DNA of 64,000 nt from an uncultured Lachnospiraceae bacterium (lineage in GTDB: Bacteria; Bacillota; Clostridia; Lachnospirales; Lachnospiraceae), in assembly GCA_947652735.1 (NCBI GenBank), contig CANTEG010000004.1, positions 1-64,000 on the forward strand. The letters are read 5' to 3'. The notes beneath the pieces were generated by a model. The model was not told the DNA's origin, ran no database searches, and saw only the letters and a list, made by a program, of their open reading frames with translations. The stretch's first letter is position 1, and each line of letters begins with the position of its first letter. The translations under genes and the position numbers were made by a program. Shown piece after piece: positions 17,491 to 25,857 of this stretch.

Positions 17491-18611
17491 CTATTTTATT
17501 TTAAATATATATTTGTCCTTATAATTTTCCCTATGGTAATAATGTACCTCCCCTGTGCTTTGATTAAACACAATACTCCACTCCGTGGATTCAAATTCAC
17601 CAAAGTTGTCCTTACTTACGCTATCCAATGCCACACATACATCGTCCATGCTCATCGTGCTATTCTCCGACAAAGCTTTCGTTAAAATATCATACCGCTC
17701 GTGGGACTGCTTTGTCCCGATACCATTTTTTTCTCCTGCTGCAAGATAAAAATTTGTGACAACCCGTGTCTCGGTTACAACCATTTCGTTATTGATATAT
17801 TCCACGACAACACTTCGCCCGCTCGTATCCGCCAACGCAAAATGCATCATATAACCCATTGAAGCGTGCATATCATATTGACTGAGCAATTCAACTGCTT
17901 CATCCACATTTGCAGCTTTGTCAAGCAGAAGACGAATTGCCGTTGTCGTAGTAATATCAGGCTTATCTGAATTTTGGGAAATGGTGGCAAAATCCTGAAT
18001 CATATTAACGGAAACTGCAAGCCCTTTTTCATTCATACCATCCAGTGGCGCATACAGACAGATAATTGCCTGCGCCTTGGCAGGCAAAGATGACAGCTCA
18101 ACCCCACTCATGCTTATAAAGTCTGTATTAACAGTAGAAATGGAAGCATATCCATTTTCAGGTTTGTTTTGCACAATCATGGCATTGCAGTTGTTCCAGT
18201 CAAAGTTTCTGCCAAACAAAGAATGACTATCAGCATTCTTCACTGAAATGGTACTGCACCCGAAGGACATTGCCCCAAAAGAAATGGCCGTTGTGCCTGT
18301 AAGTACATGTTCTGATAAAAAGGAAACGACTTCTGCGTCAGAGGATGCACCACCCTGCTGCAAAAATTCATCAAACCCATAATCACCGTCATACGTAACT
18401 GCTGACAATCCAACTGTAACCTGTACAACCTCTCCATCCATACTCCATCCGTTAATGTATAAGCCTCTTCCTTATCCACGATTTCATTTCCCACCTCACT
18501 GCCACTGTTTTCCGTTAAACTTAATTTCCCATCATCTTTACGTCCACATCCAAATATACCAAATGACAATATAACTATTACAATGGCCGCAACAAATGCT
18601 TTCTTACCCAT
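17491..18611 (-). pseudogene. Frameshifted lipoprotein Ntn hydrolase (choloylglycine/penicillin V acylase family)
   Basis: The 5' part encodes a lipoprotein signal (lipobox FGCG) and linker, starting at the ATG at 18611 with AGGAG upstream. The 3' part encodes an Ntn hydrolase with candidate nucleophile Cys in SFGCSTISV and the GRNFDWN motif. The two lie in different frames around 18441. An 8-bp direct repeat (GGATGGAG) with an 11-base period spans the junction. Removing 11 bases gives a continuous frame reading TLTDGEVVQVTVG. The gene may be inactive, phase-variable or a sequence error. Confidence 0.75.
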
Positions 18612-18700
18612 AACCTTCACTCCTATATCAATCTCTGTTTACCGCTTATGAATAAAGCAGGTATTTCCCTGTAAATAAAGTGTAACAAACGCATCAAAGA

Positions 18701-18763
18701 ATAACAAATACTTATATCAAATACTGTTCTATGCTTTACAGTTATGTCTTGTTTTGATATAGT
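18701..18763 (+). promoter_or_regulatory. Divergent LysR/hydrolase regulatory region with LysR promoter
   Basis: TTTACA (18735-18740), a 17-base spacer and TATAGT (18758-18763) form a good promoter for the LysR gene at 18801. Upstream lie two blocks (18701-18723 and 18727-18745) that recur before the lipoprotein operon at 12926-12974. They lie between the divergent LysR and hydrolase genes, the usual place for a LysR operator. Confidence 0.55.
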
Positions 18764-18800
18764 ATAAAAGTATCGATGTTCAAATCAGGAGGAAAATTTT

Positions 18801-19688
18801 ATGGAATTACGGGTATTACAATATTTTCTTGCCGTAGTCAGGGAACAAAGCATTTCTGGCGCAGCAGAGTATCTGCATCTCTCACAGCCTACACTTTCAC
18901 GTCAGCTAAAAGATTTAGAGGACGAACTGGGAAAACAGCTTTTTATCCGGGGCAGCCGAAAAATTACTTTGACAAATGAAGGGATGACACTTAGAAAACG
19001 GGCAGAAGAAATTATGCAGTTGGTTAAAAAAACTGAGGATGAAATAACACTTTCAGATGACACTGTAAGCGGTAATATATATATCGGTGCAGGAGAAACA
19101 GATACAATACGTCTGCTCGCAAAGGCAGCCAAACAACTGCAAACAGACTATCCAAAAATACGTTTACACATTTCAAGCGGTGATGCCACAGATGTACTTG
19201 AACAATTAAACAAAGGACTTCTTGACTTTGGCGTACTATTTGAGCCTACTAATTTATCCGAATACAATTATCTTCAAATTCCTACGACAGATGAATGGGG
19301 CGTCCTAATGCGGCAAGATGCACCATTATCCGAGAAAAAAGTAATTACACCCGAAGATTTGTGTGATAAACCACTGATTGTTTCGCGACAGGCAGTGAAA
19401 AAAGGACAAGGAATATTTGAATGGTTAAGCAAAGAACCTGACGAGCTTAATATCGTTGCTACTTATAGTCTTCTTTTCAACGGTTCTCTCATGGTAGATG
19501 AAGGCATGGGCTACGCTTTATGCCTGAACCACATCATTAATACTACAGGAGACAGCAACTTATGCTTCAAACCCCTGTCACCTAAGCTTAGCTCCAAGCT
19601 AAATGTAGTATGGAAAAAATATCAGCTTTTGGACAAGGCTTCCGAACTGTTCCTTTCCAAGCTGCAAGAGCTTTTTTCATCAAAATAA
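18801..19688 (+). CDS. LysR-family transcriptional regulator
   Basis: This 295-residue regulator has an N-terminal helix-turn-helix (LQYFLAVVREQSISGAAEYL, LHLSQPTLSRQLKDLE) and a C-terminal effector domain (~90-290). AGGAGG precedes the ATG. It is one of few plus-strand genes here and diverges from the hydrolase-PaaK-ABC operon, the common LysR arrangement. Shared upstream motifs suggest it also controls the lipoprotein operon near 12.9 kb. The effector is unknown. Confidence 0.92.
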   Translation: MELRVLQYFLAVVREQSISGAAEYLHLSQPTLSRQLKDLEDELGKQLFIRGSRKITLTNEGMTLRKRAEEIMQLVKKTEDEITLSDDTVSGNIYIGAGETDTIRLLAKAAKQLQTDYPKIRLHISSGDATDVLEQLNKGLLDFGVLFEPTNLSEYNYLQIPTTDEWGVLMRQDAPLSEKKVITPEDLCDKPLIVSRQAVKKGQGIFEWLSKEPDELNIVATYSLLFNGSLMVDEGMGYALCLNHIINTTGDSNLCFKPLSPKLSSKLNVVWKKYQLLDKASELFLSKLQELFSSK

Positions 19689-19693
19689 TAACA

Positions 19694-19722
19694 ACAGGAA
19701 CAATTATCAGTTCCTTAATTGA
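19694..19722 (+). terminator. Weak terminator of the LysR gene
   Basis: AGGAAC and GTTCCT form a 6-bp stem with an 8-base loop shortly after the stop at 19688, followed by TTAATTGAT. The T-run is poor, so efficiency is uncertain. Confidence 0.35.
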
Positions 19723-19845
19723 TATTATAACGGCCGAGTTTTTCATATCTTATCTATAGGTTTTATTGGTATTGTGTTTTTAATTATTGTCTGCTATACT
19801 GTATGTAATAATTTTTCATGTGATAATACCCAAGTGATTTGGGAG

Positions 19846-19898
19846 AAAGGAGACGAATCCATTGTTCTCAAAGAGGATAATTGGATTATATGTGAACC
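19846..19898 (+). promoter_or_regulatory. Leader of the Rrf2 gene with a misplaced Shine-Dalgarno
   Basis: AAAGGAG (19846-19852) sits 46 bases before the Rrf2 ATG. At 8-base spacing it faces an ATT codon that opens a 12-codon frame ending in TGA, overlapping the Rrf2 ATG as ATGA. The Rrf2 start itself lacks a close ribosome site. Translational coupling through a leader peptide is possible; ATT starts are rare. Confidence 0.3.
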
Positions 19899-20309
19899 AT
19901 GATATCAACAAAAGGCAGATATGCGCTTCGTTTAATGATTGATTTATCCATGTATAACCAAGAAAACTACGTTCCCCTAAAGGATATCTCCATGCGTCAG
20001 GGAATTTCTGAAAAGTACATGGAAATCATAATAAAAGCACTTGTCAATAACAAATTGATAAAAGGACTTCGCGGCAAAGGCGGCGGCTATAAGCTGACAC
20101 GTGACCCATCTGAATATACTGTAGGTGAAATTTTAGAGGCGGCAGGTGAGCAGCTTGCTCCTGTTGCATGCCTGCTTCCAAATGCAGAACCATGCAGCAG
20201 AAAAAATAACTGTCCTACCATTGCTATGTGGCAAAAATATAATGACATCACCCACGATTACTTCTATGGAATTACCTTGGCTGATTTGGCAGAGAATGAG
20301 CCCGTATAA
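19899..20309 (+). CDS. Rrf2-family regulator (IscR-like)
   Basis: This 136-residue protein starts MISTKGRYALRLMIDLS, typical of Rrf2 proteins. It has a winged helix with DNA-reading helix near ISEKYMEIIIKAL and wing GKGGGYKL. Three Cys residues (ACLLPNAEPCSRKNNCPT) occupy the usual iron-sulfur ligand positions, so it may sense Fe-S status, NO or redox. No isc/suf genes are beside it. It is followed by a strong bidirectional terminator. Confidence 0.9.
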   Translation: MISTKGRYALRLMIDLSMYNQENYVPLKDISMRQGISEKYMEIIIKALVNNKLIKGLRGKGGGYKLTRDPSEYTVGEILEAAGEQLAPVACLLPNAEPCSRKNNCPTIAMWQKYNDITHDYFYGITLADLAENEPV

Positions 20310-20312
20310 ACA

Positions 20313-20392
20313 AAAAAGAAAATGCTTTTTTCCAGATATTAAGTGATTTTTTATTATTTCACTTGTCTACCTGGAAAGAAGCATATTTTTTT
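20313..20392. terminator. Bidirectional terminator between Rrf2 and GNAT genes
   Basis: ATGCTTTTTTCCAG (20322-20335) pairs with CTGGAAAGAAGCAT (20371-20384), with an inner stem AAGTGA/TCACTT. T-runs follow on both strands. It serves the convergent genes ending at 20309 and 20394. Confidence 0.75.
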
Positions 20393-20393
20393 C

Positions 20394-20837
20394 CTACAAA
20401 CAGTCTCTTTTTATACTTACATCCTTCCGCATCCATATATGCGGACAGCCCTCGTCGTCATCCGTCTCTCCAAATTCAGCAAATCCCATCCTTTGGTAAA
20501 ACCCGCTTACCCTGCACTGTGCATGGAGAATTATCGTTTTTCCTCCCTTGCATCTGACATACTGCTCTGCCGCATTTACCAACTTGTTCCCTATGTTCTT
20601 ACCCCGAAATTCCTTAATGACTGCAAGTCGTCCCAAAACATAATCTTCTGATTTTTCATTCAGAAAAACACGGCACGTTGCTATCGGCACATTTTCCCCA
20701 TTATAAAGAACGACATGTGCGGCAATATTATCAATAGAATCAAATTCATTTTGGAACCCCTGCTCATCCATAAAAACACTTCGTCTGATTTCCTCCGCAG
20801 CAACAGGCAAAACATTCTCATATATTTTATATGTCAT
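20394..20837 (-). CDS. GNAT N-acetyltransferase
   Basis: This 147-residue acetyltransferase has a FLNEKSEDYVLGRLAVIKEF strand and acetyl-CoA loop RGKNIGNKLV, followed by the alpha4 region LHAQCRVSGFYQRMGFAEFG. The acceptor is unknown. The ATG at 20837 has GGAGGAG at good spacing and overlaps the reductase gene end by 11 bp, so the two are probably coupled. Confidence 0.88.
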   Translation of the reverse strand: MTYKIYENVLPVAAEEIRRSVFMDEQGFQNEFDSIDNIAAHVVLYNGENVPIATCRVFLNEKSEDYVLGRLAVIKEFRGKNIGNKLVNAAEQYVRCKGGKTIILHAQCRVSGFYQRMGFAEFGETDDDEGCPHIWMRKDVSIKRDCL

Positions 20838-21936
20838 TTGCCGCTCCTCCAAAATATCCTGCAATCTCTTTCATCCGCTCTGACTGCTTCACCTGAAACG
20901 GACAGCGTCTGTCACAGTGTCCACATCCGACACAGTCAGATGCATGCAGCTTGAGCTTCGAATAATGCTCCTTTGCCATACTGTCCCCTGCAACTGAAAG
21001 GTCGTAATATTTATTGATAAGGCCTATGTTTAAGCCTGCCGGACACGGTTGGCAATGATTGCAGTATACACAGTTTCCAACTGCATCCGTTGGTGTAAAT
21101 GTTCCGATAACGCTATAATCCTTTTCCTCCCGTGAGGCATCAAAAAATCCCAACAGACGCTTCACATCCTCCACATTTCGTATACCTGGCAAAACAGTAA
21201 GAACACCAGGCTTATCAAGTGCATACTGAATACACTGATAATCTGTAAGTGCTTCGCCAAATGGTGACGTTCCTGCATCAAGAAGCTGACCGCCCGAAAA
21301 TGGCTTCATAACGGAAATTCCCACTCCCTCTGCATCACATCTGCGGTACAAGCTCATTCTCTCATTCACAGTCCCATTTGCATATTCACCGTGATGATAA
21401 TCGTAGCCCGGATTTATGGAAAACATAAGCTGTTCCACAAAGCCCTCATCCAACACCTTATTTGCCGCCTCTGGTGTATGTGTAGAAAGCCCTATATGTC
21501 TTACTACACCCTGATTTTTCATGTCCAGTAAATAATCCAGCACACCGTTATTCTGATATGCCTCCCAGTCCGCTATCGCATCAATACAATGGATAAATCC
21601 ATAATCAATATAGTCGGTCTTCAGATTGCAGAGCATAAAATCAATTTGTGCTTTCACCTTATCTAAATTTGTAGTCCATCCATATTCCCCTGTTTCGTAA
21701 TTTGCCCCAAAATGAACCTGATAGTACATATTTTTACGCAAATCACCAAATGCTTTTCCGTAGTACTCAAAGGTTTTTGCCCCCGCAGTTGCCAAATCCG
21801 CACAGTTAATTCCGTTTTCATAGGCAAGCAGCAACGCACGAACGGCCTCTTTTTCTCCCGTATCCGCTATGTAACTTGTTCCGAGACCGATAACACTGAA
21901 GCTGTCACCAGTCTTTTTATTTGTTCTGTACTCCAT
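20827..21936 (-). CDS. Aldo/keto reductase with C-terminal 2[4Fe-4S] domain
   Basis: Residues ~1-280 are an aldo/keto reductase barrel, with catalytic Asp/Tyr region (GINCADLATAGAKTFEYYG) and NADPH-binding segment near GIRNVEDVKR. The last ~80 residues carry CVYCNHCQPCP and CVGCGHCDRRCPF, two ferredoxin-like cluster motifs. These occur in anaerobe oxidoreductases of unknown substrate. The ATG at 21936 is preferred; an upstream GTG has no spacing to its ribosome site. Confidence 0.9.
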   Translation of the reverse strand: MEYRTNKKTGDSFSVIGLGTSYIADTGEKEAVRALLLAYENGINCADLATAGAKTFEYYGKAFGDLRKNMYYQVHFGANYETGEYGWTTNLDKVKAQIDFMLCNLKTDYIDYGFIHCIDAIADWEAYQNNGVLDYLLDMKNQGVVRHIGLSTHTPEAANKVLDEGFVEQLMFSINPGYDYHHGEYANGTVNERMSLYRRCDAEGVGISVMKPFSGGQLLDAGTSPFGEALTDYQCIQYALDKPGVLTVLPGIRNVEDVKRLLGFFDASREEKDYSVIGTFTPTDAVGNCVYCNHCQPCPAGLNIGLINKYYDLSVAGDSMAKEHYSKLKLHASDCVGCGHCDRRCPFQVKQSERMKEIAGYFGGAANDI

Positions 21937-21997
21937 GACAAATCTGACCACCCTTCACTTTAATATTTTTTATTCTAACATGAAAGGTATTTTTTTG

Positions 21998-22282
21998 TCA
22001 CTCTACATTTTTCAGTGCTTCATCCATTGGAATTTTCTTGATTCTCTTAAAGTCAAAAATCATAACTATCAGGTATCCCAGAAGAACAAAGCCGAACATT
22101 TTCAAATAGCCCACAGTCTCAAAGTAAAATGAAATCCAACCGTTAAAGTCTTCCATCATTACTTTCCACACCTGACTCATAATATACGCTCCCATGGAAT
22201 GGTCAAGCTGGTCACACATTTTTGTAATATCACGCTCTGTGATGACCGTTTCTGTCAAGTAGCCAAGACTAACTTTTTTATT
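21998..22282 (-). pseudogene. C-terminal remnant of an FtsX-type permease
   Basis: The open frame begins directly after the kinase stop codon, in the same reading frame. It encodes ~94 residues with one strong membrane helix (MFGFVLLGYLIVMIFDF) ending in RIKKIPMDEALKNVE. That ending is typical of the last helix of BceB/FtsX permeases. There is no start codon with a ribosome site and the rest of the permease is absent. Confidence 0.6.
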
Positions 22283-23182
22283 TTAAACAGTGATACTCTG
22301 TGGGAATTCCACCCAGATACATAATGTCTGCCCCTTATACCAAGCTCCTATTTTCCCATCCATCTGCTCCACAAGGGTTCTTGCAATGGAAAGCCCCAAA
22401 CCAGTCCCTTCGCGTGTAGCTTCAACCGTGAAGAAACGGTCAAACAGTCTCCCTACCTGTATTTCATCTAAACCTGAAGCCTGATTGAAAAATGAAATTT
22501 TTCCGTTATCGTCAAGACACACCTTAAGGTCACCGTCACTATACTTTAGTGCATTATTTAGTATGTTGTTGAACACCCTGACAAGTGCGAAGCGGTTTAG
22601 CCATCCTGTAACCTGCCTGTCCGTAATAGTTATTTCAGGCATAATTCCCCTTCCTTCCATTGCACCGTAAAATCCAAGCAGACATTCCTCTAACACACCC
22701 TTCACATCCACAGCTTCCTTTTCAAGACTCTCGGTTGAAAGAATAACCGTGTAACGAAACAGCTCCTCCGTAAGCTGTTTTAGATTTTCTATTCTGTTTT
22801 CTATGTGGGATAAATATGTCTCAACCTTTTCGCTTTTTTCCTCATTCCCAAGCATCTCCAAATATCCGCATATTGCGGTTAGAGGTGTCCTTAAATCATG
22901 GGAAATATTGGTCACTGCATTTTTCAGCTCCATATCCCCCTGACAAAACCTGTGCCGCTCACTTCTCAGCTTTTTAAGCTCCACGTTTATGGCTGCTGCC
23001 AGACTTTTTATATACCTGTCGTTACTTGAAACATCTATCAACGTATTTGTTTCAGTCGTGAGTCTGTCGGCAAAAGCAGTTTCAATTTCTTTTGCTGATT
23101 TTTGCATTAGTTTTATTTTTATAATAAGAGTAGCTATCGTCACCGCCATGATGCCGACAGGCACCCACAACCATTGATTCAT
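22283..23182 (-). CDS. Sensor histidine kinase, small single-TM type
   Basis: This 299-residue kinase has one N-terminal membrane helix (~5-23) and no extracellular domain. It has HisKA with phospho-acceptor His in ISHDLRTPLTAI, N-box FNNILNNALKYS and G-boxes GTGLGLSIARTLV. The layout fits intramembrane-sensing kinases tied to antibiotic-peptide ABC transporters. It lies 12 bp after the permease gene; its regulator is at 25064-25726. Confidence 0.92.
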   Translation of the reverse strand: MNQWLWVPVGIMAVTIATLIIKIKLMQKSAKEIETAFADRLTTETNTLIDVSSNDRYIKSLAAAINVELKKLRSERHRFCQGDMELKNAVTNISHDLRTPLTAICGYLEMLGNEEKSEKVETYLSHIENRIENLKQLTEELFRYTVILSTESLEKEAVDVKGVLEECLLGFYGAMEGRGIMPEITITDRQVTGWLNRFALVRVFNNILNNALKYSDGDLKVCLDDNGKISFFNQASGLDEIQVGRLFDRFFTVEATREGTGLGLSIARTLVEQMDGKIGAWYKGQTLCIWVEFPQSITV

Positions 23183-23194
23183 TCTAAAACATCC

Positions 23195-24046
23195 TTACTT
23201 TAAATTCTTTTTCTTAAAGAGCACAATCCCTGCTGACGCGGCTCCGATTAATATGATAACGTCATAGAGCATGATACTGTTTTTAGGACTCCTGTAACAA
23301 ACCTGAAGCATCTGCCCGGTTGGTAAAACATCAAAAACAATTTCATATACCTCGCGTTTTTTTCCTGACAGGTAAGAAGGGTTTTTTTGCTGTCCCTCTT
23401 CTATATATTCATTTGTTTCTTCATCAACATAAATATATCCGCCATAATATTCCGGTGTATCTAATCTGTTCTGTACATAACCTGCGGCCAATATCATAAT
23501 AATCATAAAACTAAGGCAGGCTACGCTCCCAATTGATTTACTTTGTATTAACATAGCGAACAACAGCATCAGGGCAGTCATGGATATTATAATGAAAAAC
23601 AGCATGCAGGTTCTTGTAAGCAATTCCCCATACTGCATATCCACACCGAGCAAAAGGCTTCCTAGCCCCCATGCCACAATTACACTTATAGCGTGCAAAA
23701 TAATATTTGCAGTGCTGCATACAACCAGCTTTGAAATATAAATGCTGCTTCTCTTATGCCCCACAATCAGCTTATTCCTGATTGTCCCGTCAGAATACTC
23801 CGTTCCTGCAAACATGCCTGTGAAAATTGCTATGACAAACAGCATAAACAAAGAACCCATAAAAAGCATATCATCCGCTTTACTGTATTCTGCCGGCAAA
23901 TTGGCATATGCTGCAGAACTTTCGCATACATCCCTCCATCGTAGTATGATTAACACGGCACTTAAAACTCCGGAAAGAAGCATACACCATTTATATAAAC
24001 TGCTTTTAAACAACCTGCGAAATTCAGTAGAAAGTAATTTACTCAT
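23195..24046 (-). CDS. ABC-2 type transporter permease
   Basis: This 283-residue membrane protein starts MSKLLSTEFRRLFKS, a common start of ABC-2 permeases. It has about six hydrophobic helices and an extracellular loop before the last one. The ATG at 24046 has GGAGGTGG upstream and overlaps the ATPase gene end by 8 bp. With the ATPase it would form a BcrAB-like antibiotic or peptide exporter or resistance pump. Confidence 0.85.
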   Translation of the reverse strand: MSKLLSTEFRRLFKSSLYKWCMLLSGVLSAVLIILRWRDVCESSAAYANLPAEYSKADDMLFMGSLFMLFVIAIFTGMFAGTEYSDGTIRNKLIVGHKRSSIYISKLVVCSTANIILHAISVIVAWGLGSLLLGVDMQYGELLTRTCMLFFIIISMTALMLLFAMLIQSKSIGSVACLSFMIIMILAAGYVQNRLDTPEYYGGYIYVDEETNEYIEEGQQKNPSYLSGKKREVYEIVFDVLPTGQMLQVCYRSPKNSIMLYDVIILIGAASAGIVLFKKKNLK

Positions 24047-24953
24047 TGTCGCCACCTCCCACCAAATTAATATAATATTTCTCCAGACTGTCGCCCCGTT
24101 CCGTAATGGATAAAACCTCACAATTTTTCTCTGCAAGAGCCGTGACAAGCTCCGTCACGCTGATTTGACCATATATGTCGGCTTCGGTATCCGATATGAT
24201 ACTGTACTCTATATTCCTCTCATCCATAACACTGCACAAAAGCTTTGTGTCAGTTACTGTGACTCTCTTGCACTTGCGGCATTCTGCTTCCAGGTCAGAT
24301 GCACTGATTTCCCTCACAAGCCTTCCTCTATCAATAAAGCCGTAATGGGTTGCCAGCTTGGAAAGCTCATCCAAAATATGACTGGAAATAAGTACCGTTA
24401 TCTGTTTTTCCCTGTTCAGCTTTAAAATAAGCTCCCGCATTTCTACAATTCCCTGTGGGTCCAGCCCATTTACAGGCTCGTCCAAAACAAGAAAATCAGG
24501 AGAACCGCACAGTGCAACAGCAATACCCAAACGCTGTTTCATTCCAAGGGAAAAGTGTTTTGCTTTCTTCTTGCCTGTATCCGCAAGTCCCACAAGGGCA
24601 AGCAGTTCTTTGATTCCGTCCATGGACGGCACCCCTAATATTCGGTATTGCTGTATAAGGTTTTCCTCGGCAGTCATATCCATATAAATGGAAGGTGTCT
24701 CAACCACACCTCCCATTCTCCGTCTCATTGCAAAAATCCCAGTATCTGTATGTTTTTTTCCGTACAGCGAATAACTTCCATGCGTCGGCTCCTGCAAACC
24801 ACAAATCAAGCGGATTAATGTTGTCTTTCCTGCACCATTCTTTCCTATAAATCCATAGATTGCACCCTTTGGTACATGCATGCTAAGCCCGTCTAACGCT
24901 TTGAAGTCTCTGTAATATTTACAAAGCCCCTCTGTCTCTAAACAATATTCCAT
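24039..24953 (-). CDS. ABC transporter ATPase, BcrA/NatA type
   Basis: This 304-residue ATPase has Walker A GKNGAGKTT, Q-loop VVETPSIYM, signature FSLGMKQRLG, Walker B FLVLDEPVNGLDP and switch His in ISSHILDELSK. The C-terminal ~90 residues form the accessory domain typical of lantibiotic/bacitracin transporters. AAAGGAG sits before the ATG at 24953. It is part of a regulator-ATPase-permease-kinase operon. Confidence 0.92.
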   Translation of the reverse strand: MEYCLETEGLCKYYRDFKALDGLSMHVPKGAIYGFIGKNGAGKTTLIRLICGLQEPTHGSYSLYGKKHTDTGIFAMRRRMGGVVETPSIYMDMTAEENLIQQYRILGVPSMDGIKELLALVGLADTGKKKAKHFSLGMKQRLGIAVALCGSPDFLVLDEPVNGLDPQGIVEMRELILKLNREKQITVLISSHILDELSKLATHYGFIDRGRLVREISASDLEAECRKCKRVTVTDTKLLCSVMDERNIEYSIISDTEADIYGQISVTELVTALAEKNCEVLSITERGDSLEKYYINLVGGGDNE

Positions 24954-25063
24954 AAAAACAACTCCTTTCCATTGGGACATCAGCCCAACTCTTAATAACC
25001 GTATTCTACATCCAAACAGTAAAGAAACCGGTCAAGAAAAGAGTAAAGATTTAGTCAATATTT

Positions 25064-25726
25064 TTACCCCTTGAAGCGAAATCCTATTCCCCATATGGCT
25101 TCTATATATTCCACAGGACTTACCTCACGAAGCTTCTTGCGGAGATTGCTTATGTGCTGCTTTAATGAGGAGTCCGTACAATCAGGCGTATCCTCACTGA
25201 TACGCTCCAAAATCACAGACTTGGATATTGCATTTCCCTCATTTAACATAAGCAGCTTTAAAATGGCGTGCTCCGTCTTTGTGAGCTTCACAGTGTTTCC
25301 TGCAACATCCGCCTCATGGCTTTCCAAATTCAATCTCACATCACCCGCAGCCAGCACATCGCCTGTAACATTATTCTGTTTTTTCCGCAGTTGGACCTTG
25401 ATTCTTGCTAACAGCTCCCTGATTTCAAAGGGCTTTGTAATATAATCTGCCGCACCGCCAAGAAGCATGTCCACCTTATCATCCACACCGATTTTGGCAC
25501 TTACCACGATAACAGGCACATTGCCAATTTGGGGAAGAAGCTCCTCCCCTGACAAACCAGGCAGCATCAAATCAAGCAAAATCACATCAGGACTTTCCCG
25601 CTCCAGCAAAAGGAGAGCTTCCGTTCCCGAATATGCCTGCACCGTCTCATATCCCTCATTGCTTAACGCTTCCTTCAGCATATCGCCAATATACACATCG
25701 TCATCTATAATCATTATCTTACTCAT
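25064..25726 (-). CDS. OmpR-family response regulator
   Basis: The receiver domain has DDD near the N-terminus, phospho-acceptor Asp in ILLDLMLPG and Lys in YITKPFEI. A C-terminal winged helix (~125-220) includes LTKTEHAILKLLM and YIEAIWGIGFRF. GGAGG precedes the ATG. It is first in the operon with the ABC transporter and kinase, and probably induces the transporter in response to a peptide or antibiotic. Confidence 0.92.
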   Translation of the reverse strand: MSKIMIIDDDVYIGDMLKEALSNEGYETVQAYSGTEALLLLERESPDVILLDLMLPGLSGEELLPQIGNVPVIVVSAKIGVDDKVDMLLGGAADYITKPFEIRELLARIKVQLRKKQNNVTGDVLAAGDVRLNLESHEADVAGNTVKLTKTEHAILKLLMLNEGNAISKSVILERISEDTPDCTDSSLKQHISNLRKKLREVSPVEYIEAIWGIGFRFKG

Positions 25727-25792
25727 TTGCCAAATCCTCCTGTTACATTTTCTATCCTTTACCGTAATATGTCAAGGTGGAAACACAAACGT

Positions 25793-25832
25793 AAAATCCG
25801 CCACACCAAGGTATTCCTTAATGCGGCGGTTC
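25793..25832 (-). terminator. Terminator after amt
   Basis: CCGCC (25798-25802) and GGCGG (25825-25829) pair, with an inner AAGG/CCTT stem, followed by GATTTTA on the minus strand. It lies 25 bp past the amt stop. Confidence 0.5.
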
Positions 25833-25857
25833 TTATTCAAATATTCTTTTTACTTAG

